64,000 nucleotides of DNA, from positions 62,001-126,000 of the forward strand of contig JAQFVV010000978.1 of NCBI GenBank assembly GCA_028023455.1, read 5' to 3'. Shown one piece after another: positions 58,171 through 64,000 of this stretch; within the stretch, counting starts at the first letter, position 1; every line of letters begins with the position of its first letter. The notes under the pieces are model-generated. The model saw only the letters and a list, made by a program, of their open reading frames with translations. It did not search any database and was not told the origin of the DNA. The stretch comes from Epiperipatus broadwayi (Eukaryota; Onychophora; Udeonychophora; Euonychophora; Peripatidae). Position numbers and translations under genes: made by a program.

Positions 58171-61024
58171 CTAAAAGACATTGCTTATTTTGTTTTAATT
58201 ATTTGCTACAACTGAAATAAACTTTCGATTACTATATATTTTTTATAATTAAAAAAAAAAAAGCACCTATATTTATAAAATTTATAAATTTTATAAGTTT
58301 AATCTTTTCACACACTTTCTTAAAATATATACACGCACACACATTTCACCTTTGATAGCTAGGCCGGCCCGAGGTATAGGCGCATTAGGCAATGATCTAG
58401 AATGCAAAAACTTAGGGACCAACGGTGAGAGAAGTTTTTTAAAATTAAATATCTTAATTCACCAATGGTCCAAGAAAGATTAGTTGGATTATCATTAATT
58501 TCAATTGTTCATGAAATAAATGTCGGCGATATTTTTGCTGAATAAACTAAAAAAGAAAACTCATAAAATTAAAATTTAAATAAAAAAAAGTTTGTTTTAT
58601 TTTGTTTATTGTTTGCTTATGATTTAATCTGTGTGTATATTGTTTTTTGAATATTATAAATAAGAACATATATATTTTTATTTTGTTTGATAGCCTTACA
58701 AAAAGTCAATAAGATGGGAAAGTTTGTCTAATTTCATTCATCTTAACATATTTGTGCTATTGTTTTTTTTTAATTTATCTTTTACGTTTATTTACTTTTC
58801 TTAATATTATTAGTACAAAATTATATCTAAAATGATTACATGTACATTATTAATAATACACCACTTTTAAAAAGAGTTTGTGCAAACATTTGTTATAAAT
58901 AAATTGAAACAAAACCTAATCCAATCATCCCATATGCTAATTGTTAATTAAGTGCAGTATATCATTTATATTTTCGCGCAAAGTTTGTAAAATTATATTT
59001 ATCGAACGATATTCAAATAACATACGCAATTTAGTTTTTAAAGAATGAAGTATTCTTTACATTAATACAATCACATATACATATTATTATTTACTGCGTA
59101 CAAGTAGTATAATTTGTTATTTTTATTATTTCAATAAGATAGAATCTTTCTACTTAGAATATCGGGTAAAACAGAGATAGAAGCTTTAATATTCATTTAC
59201 TTACACCATTATACTTCCATTATAAGAATTATTTTGCGTTTATCATAATTTTAATTAAAATAACGTTATATATTAGCACAATACTTAAAATATTATTTCT
59301 CTTTACCTAGTAGTAAGAGGAATTATGTATGATGTTATTTTTCATTATTATAAATTATAGTCTTCATAATTTGTAATATTTTATCTATTCTAATACCCAT
59401 GACTTAACCTTTTTCTGCCATAGATTATGGTCACCGAAGTTAAAAGAAAATATCTATATTGGGGAGTACAAAATGATGAAAGGTATTTATCGCTCTCAAA
59501 ACTTCCTATGATGGCCATTATGTTTGTGGCTTCAGATCTTGATATATCATTGTGATTCCTACAATAAAAATCATTTTCTAAATCATTCCTGAGACAAAAT
59601 TCAAACTGACATAACAAGGTCTGTTCCAACTGCTAAAAAGGTTACTTCATCACATTTGTATGATTTATTTATAAATGTGAATATAATTATTAAATTATCA
59701 AAGATTATCATTTGATCCAACATCATTATTGATTTATTTTCGACAAAATATATTTATATAGATATATAAATTGTTAAAAATATTGCAATAAGAATTGCGA
59801 ATGAGTGCATAGATATATGTAAATATGTGCACGCGCAACTACATATGTAAATAAACAACCACAGACGCTAACAAATAAATGCAACGAATTGAAGCGCTAT
59901 TAGATTTTGATAATCAATAAAAACAGACTTGTAAATAATTATTTTTTAGCTAAATGTATCAGACAAAAATGATAACACAAAAATAAATATAAACAAAAAC
60001 AAATCACAAACACAAAACACCGCCATTAATTTTCAAAAAAGAAAAAGTATAATTAAATAAAAAAATTTAAAAAGTAATAAAAAAAAAATCAAATTTTATT
60101 TGTTAAAATATCTAAACTGATCATTAAAGTTAAACAAAAATAATTATAAAAAAGACTTAATCAAAAATAAAACTTTGAATTCATTTCTAAAAACAAATTA
60201 CAACCTAAGCAACAGAAAAATGTCCAAAAAAAAAAAGTTTTTTAAGCTAAACTAATTTAAAGATTATAATGATAAGAATGGAAAATTATATAAACAGTAC
60301 AAAAATGGATCAGTTAGTTGTTTTTGAGTTCCTGTGGTGATCAAGTAACGGAAGAGACGAGTTTACCTTCAGCCAGAGGATTTAGTTCTAGATACCAGTC
60401 ATTGTACTATATCATCTCACAGTAATTTGTAAAAAAAAAAAAAACTTCTCATTTTAATAATTAAATAAAATTTAACATAAAAAACAATTACATTGCAAAG
60501 GTGGAATCTTTTCCCAAGTTCTTAAGTAAAATGTATTTTTTTAATATATTTTTAGAGAAAGAAAATGGAGAAAAGATTATAGTGAATATAAAATAATATA
60601 CTCAAGTACAAACGTGATAAATACTAAATAAATGATTAACACTTTCTAATTACAATAAGCAAGATTATCTTAATATTATATAATTTTTAATGTTTAAGAA
60701 AATCAACACTTTATGTAATTTCAAAAGCTATAAATTCTTAAAAAATTGTATTAACAGAAAAATAAGATTAAATGAGTCATAAAAGCTATTATGGGTATAT
60801 ATCATTAAATGAATATATATATATATTAAAGTAATAGAAGTAAGCATATTTAAAAAGAAGGGATTTTAAATACAAACAAAATGTAAATGCATTGTATTCT
60901 GTTTAAAGCCTCACTACATATATCAATCAATGCTCTGATCACACTAGAGTCTATTGTTTATTAAACTGCAAATATGCAATATTGATCAACATGTGCATAT
61001 ATAACACATTATAGTATAAGCAAG
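58171..61024. other. AT-rich stretch, no gene recognised
   Basis: 58360-58420 contains GGCCGGCCCGAGGTATAGGC and ACTTAGGGACCAACGG, resembling words in 31100-31660 and probably a short relic repeat. 59390-59640 has a 79-codon minus-strand frame without a known motif. The rest is A/T-rich. Confidence 0.4.
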
Positions 61025-61307
61025 TTATTAAAACAGGCAAAACTCACTATACGTATCGCCCACAGCAAATTAGAGTAATCAATGGATGCCAGAAGGCTGG
61101 AAGGTTGCATTAGATCCTAAGATCTAGGTGTAGTGCTCTCAGATCCAAGGCTCCTCACTGACGAAGCACAAGCCAGAAACTAGTCTGGGGATATTGGATG
61201 AGTAGGCACTAGATAGGGATTTTATGCACAAGCATTCTGGCATCCATTGATTACTCTAGCTTGCTGGGTGTGGCAATACATATAGTGAGTTTTGCCTGTT
61301 TTAATAA
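61025..61307. repeat. Foldback element, copy 2 of the 15690-16021 family
   Basis: The ends TTATTAAAACAGGCAAAACT and the inverse at 61307 pair, and the arms continue to ATCAATGGATGCCAGAAGGC/GCATTCTGGCATCCATTGAT. The left arm is deleted after that point while the right arm keeps CCAGAAACTAGTCTGGGGAT and GATGAGTAGGCACTAGATAG. About 283 bp remain. The flanking TCACATGATCACCAT word seen outside copy 1 also occurs here at 61330, inverted. Confidence 0.75.
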
Positions 61308-61354
61308 GTTATAAGCAAGCATAAGAAATGGTGATCATGTGATGTTTATAAGCA

Positions 61355-61355
61355 A

Positions 61356-61440
<85 letters not shown>

Positions 61441-61441
61441 T
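61355..61441. repeat. Palindromic microsatellite (AAT)n-(ATT)n
   Basis: About 60 bp of TAA repeats switch to TTA repeats at about 61414 and continue for about 28 bp, so the two halves are complementary. Confidence 0.9.
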
Positions 61442-61514
61442 TTAACTTTACATTCTTTTCATATCTTAATAAAATACTCTAAAAACTTGAGCTTGACTCA
61501 GTTCAAGTTTTTGG

Positions 61515-62346
<832 letters not shown>

Positions 62347-62455
62347 AAGCGTTATTAGCCGAGAGGTCATCACAGCAGCCTTGCAAGCCAGTAGTTGGTT
62401 GCAGACAGTTGTGGGTTCGCCTCCAGGCAGATGCTATGACATATGAAAAAAAAAA
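62347..62455 (+). mobile_element. tRNA-derived SINE, copy 4
   Basis: AAGCGTTATTAGCCGAGAGG, CAGCCTTGCAAGCCAGTAGT, B-box GGGTTCGCCTCC and ATGCTATGACATATG followed by A13. Target-site duplications are not clear for this copy. Confidence 0.85.
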
Positions 62456-64000
62456 GATATATTACAATGAATTTAATTATTTAAAAAAAATAAACAAAAA
62501 AAAAGTATATATGCAGTGTAAGTCTTTACATGAATATTTTTATTGATAAAAGATCTCAAATGTTAGTTGGTGTTTTCTCTTGCATGTCCTTAGGCAGGAA
62601 GAAATGGAAAAAAACCTATGCAGTTTTATGACAAACTCATGCTTTCAGAATTTTCTTGAACTAGAGAGCAGAGAGGCTATATATTAAAAGGATAAACAAT
62701 CAATAATAACAATTTATAGCATCTACAATATTTTTTAATAAAAAATAAAATAGAGAAAATTCAAGATTTAGCTTTTTTAAAATAGTAACACTTTTGCCTG
62801 AAAGATCGTAAATATGTTCTTTATCTGGGGAAGAGAAGTATTACACACTTTATTTTAAGATATTTGAGAGAATATAACTTATTGACAATTACCCAAGTAA
62901 TTTCACTCAATAATGATAGTAGTGGATTTGATATTTTGGATTACTTCCTAACTCAGCAAATAAAGAAAGAGGAAAACATCTTTCAGTTGGATGGAAATAC
63001 ACTTTGCAAACAACTTTGCAGCTGGCTGTTTATTTAATCATTTGAACAACAGACAATACATTAATAAATAAATGAAAACAGAATAGAATTCATTTAATAC
63101 AAAATTTGATTCCATTATAAATCATGAGAAAAATGCAATTTCAAATAGCTGTAGAAGTGTGAGTTTAAAGCATACTGAAAGAATTCCAAATGCAAGTTTG
63201 ATAATATTTAATAAATATTGTAATTAAAGAAATGGTTATATTTACATAATTCTTCCTTTTTTTTATAATATTCTTGATATTGAATGATCAAAAATACTAT
63301 GAGAGCCAAAAATTTTTTATTGCACATTTTTTTATTTTTTAGTGTATTTATGTGAACAAAAGCTTAAACTTTTAACTGGTACAATTTCCTATTGGCCTAG
63401 TGAATTAAAGTTCTAAACTTTTGACTGGTCAATTACAGAATCAGCAGTAAAAATATATGTCTTTTAATATTATATTCATTTTAGTTTTGTTTGCAAAAAG
63501 CAAAATAATAATTTGTCAGATTACAAAAGTGAATGAAAGTTTTTTCAAAAATAAATTTCTATTTATAATTATAAAAATAATCTATAGTGGAAAACTAAAT
63601 GGAACATTTGTAATCTATTAGAAAATGCTATGTATGTCATTGATTTATTTCTCAATTTACGTTTGCATAAAAGTAAAGATTTTTTATTAAAATCTTAACT
63701 AATCTTCTAAAATAATTATATCTTCAGCATATTTTATCAGAATAATTTATAATATGTAAAAAAAATAGGAAAAAATAGTCTAAAATATACATTTTTACTT
63801 TGAAAATCAAAACAAAGAACTTAGACCTGCAAAAATCATTGACAAGTACTCCCTTTTGTTGAAAATGAGAAACAGTCAATCAGCACCTTGGAAAGTCTGT
63901 CTTCTCCCATTGTTATAGCTTTATATTTAAATATTATTGATTTTTTACTTATAAATTAATTCTAGAGAGGGCAACATCTTACAGTACATTTTTAGCTTTA
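62456..64000. other. AT-rich non-coding stretch
   Basis: About 1.5 kb. A small duplication (AAGCTTAAACTTTTAACTGG and AGTTCTAAACTTTTGACTGG near 63360 and 63410) is visible. No gene seen. Confidence 0.4.

Noticed and set aside
59390-59629. 79-codon minus-strand frame with several cysteines
   Set aside because: No motif or family resemblance recognised, no splice-site context, and of a length expected by chance. Left as uncalled.

Overview
The window reads as intergenic or intronic DNA from a very AT-rich animal genome. Supporting signs are a metazoan-specific POU class 1 (Pit-1-like) transcription-factor exon with a consensus splice donor, tRNA-derived SINEs, several clades of non-LTR retrotransposon, a Penelope-type GIY-YIG remnant and long trinucleotide and tetranucleotide microsatellites. 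No bacterial-type gene organisation is present. The phylum cannot be fixed from the sequence alone. An invertebrate is likely, and a mollusc, chelicerate or cnidarian would all fit.

Only one host protein-coding feature is convincing. It is a minus-strand coding exon at 56230-56812 that carries the N-terminal region and the start of the POU-specific domain of a POU1F1/Pit-1 homologue. It ends at a GTAAGT donor, so the rest of the gene must lie toward lower coordinates, through a long intron, or outside the window. Upstream of it (about 56940-58170) lies a CpG-retaining stretch with two GC-box-like sites, the best promoter candidate. A second CpG-retaining, ORF-less stretch lies at about 19440-20290.

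Most of the rest is mobile DNA. Three near-full-length copies of one RTE-like LINE (APE endonuclease plus reverse transcriptase, (ATG)n-type tail) sit at 377-3678, 5240-8465 and 36435-39893. All are on the minus strand and each is bounded by a 12-bp target-site duplication. Truncated pieces occur at 4456, 11773, 45126 and 50036. The third copy landed inside the reading frame of an older fossil LINE, which can be followed across the insertion. A second LINE family (RT, C-terminal CCHC finger, CATCA-type tail) occurs at 12735-14290 and twice head-to-tail at 26925-28640. Other RT fossils lie near 20560, 42434 and 46300-47640.

The remaining structure is dominated by short non-coding repeats: a tRNA-like SINE with four copies, a tRNA-Gly-like SINE, a hairpin element with a tRNA-like core (20962-21132), and an unusually high density of foldback elements with arms of 25 to about 160 bp (10.7, 15.7, 16.5, 21.2, 26.1, 32.8, 34.3, 48, 49.5, 53.2 and 61.0 kb). 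Between these are AT-rich stretches in which I see no gene.
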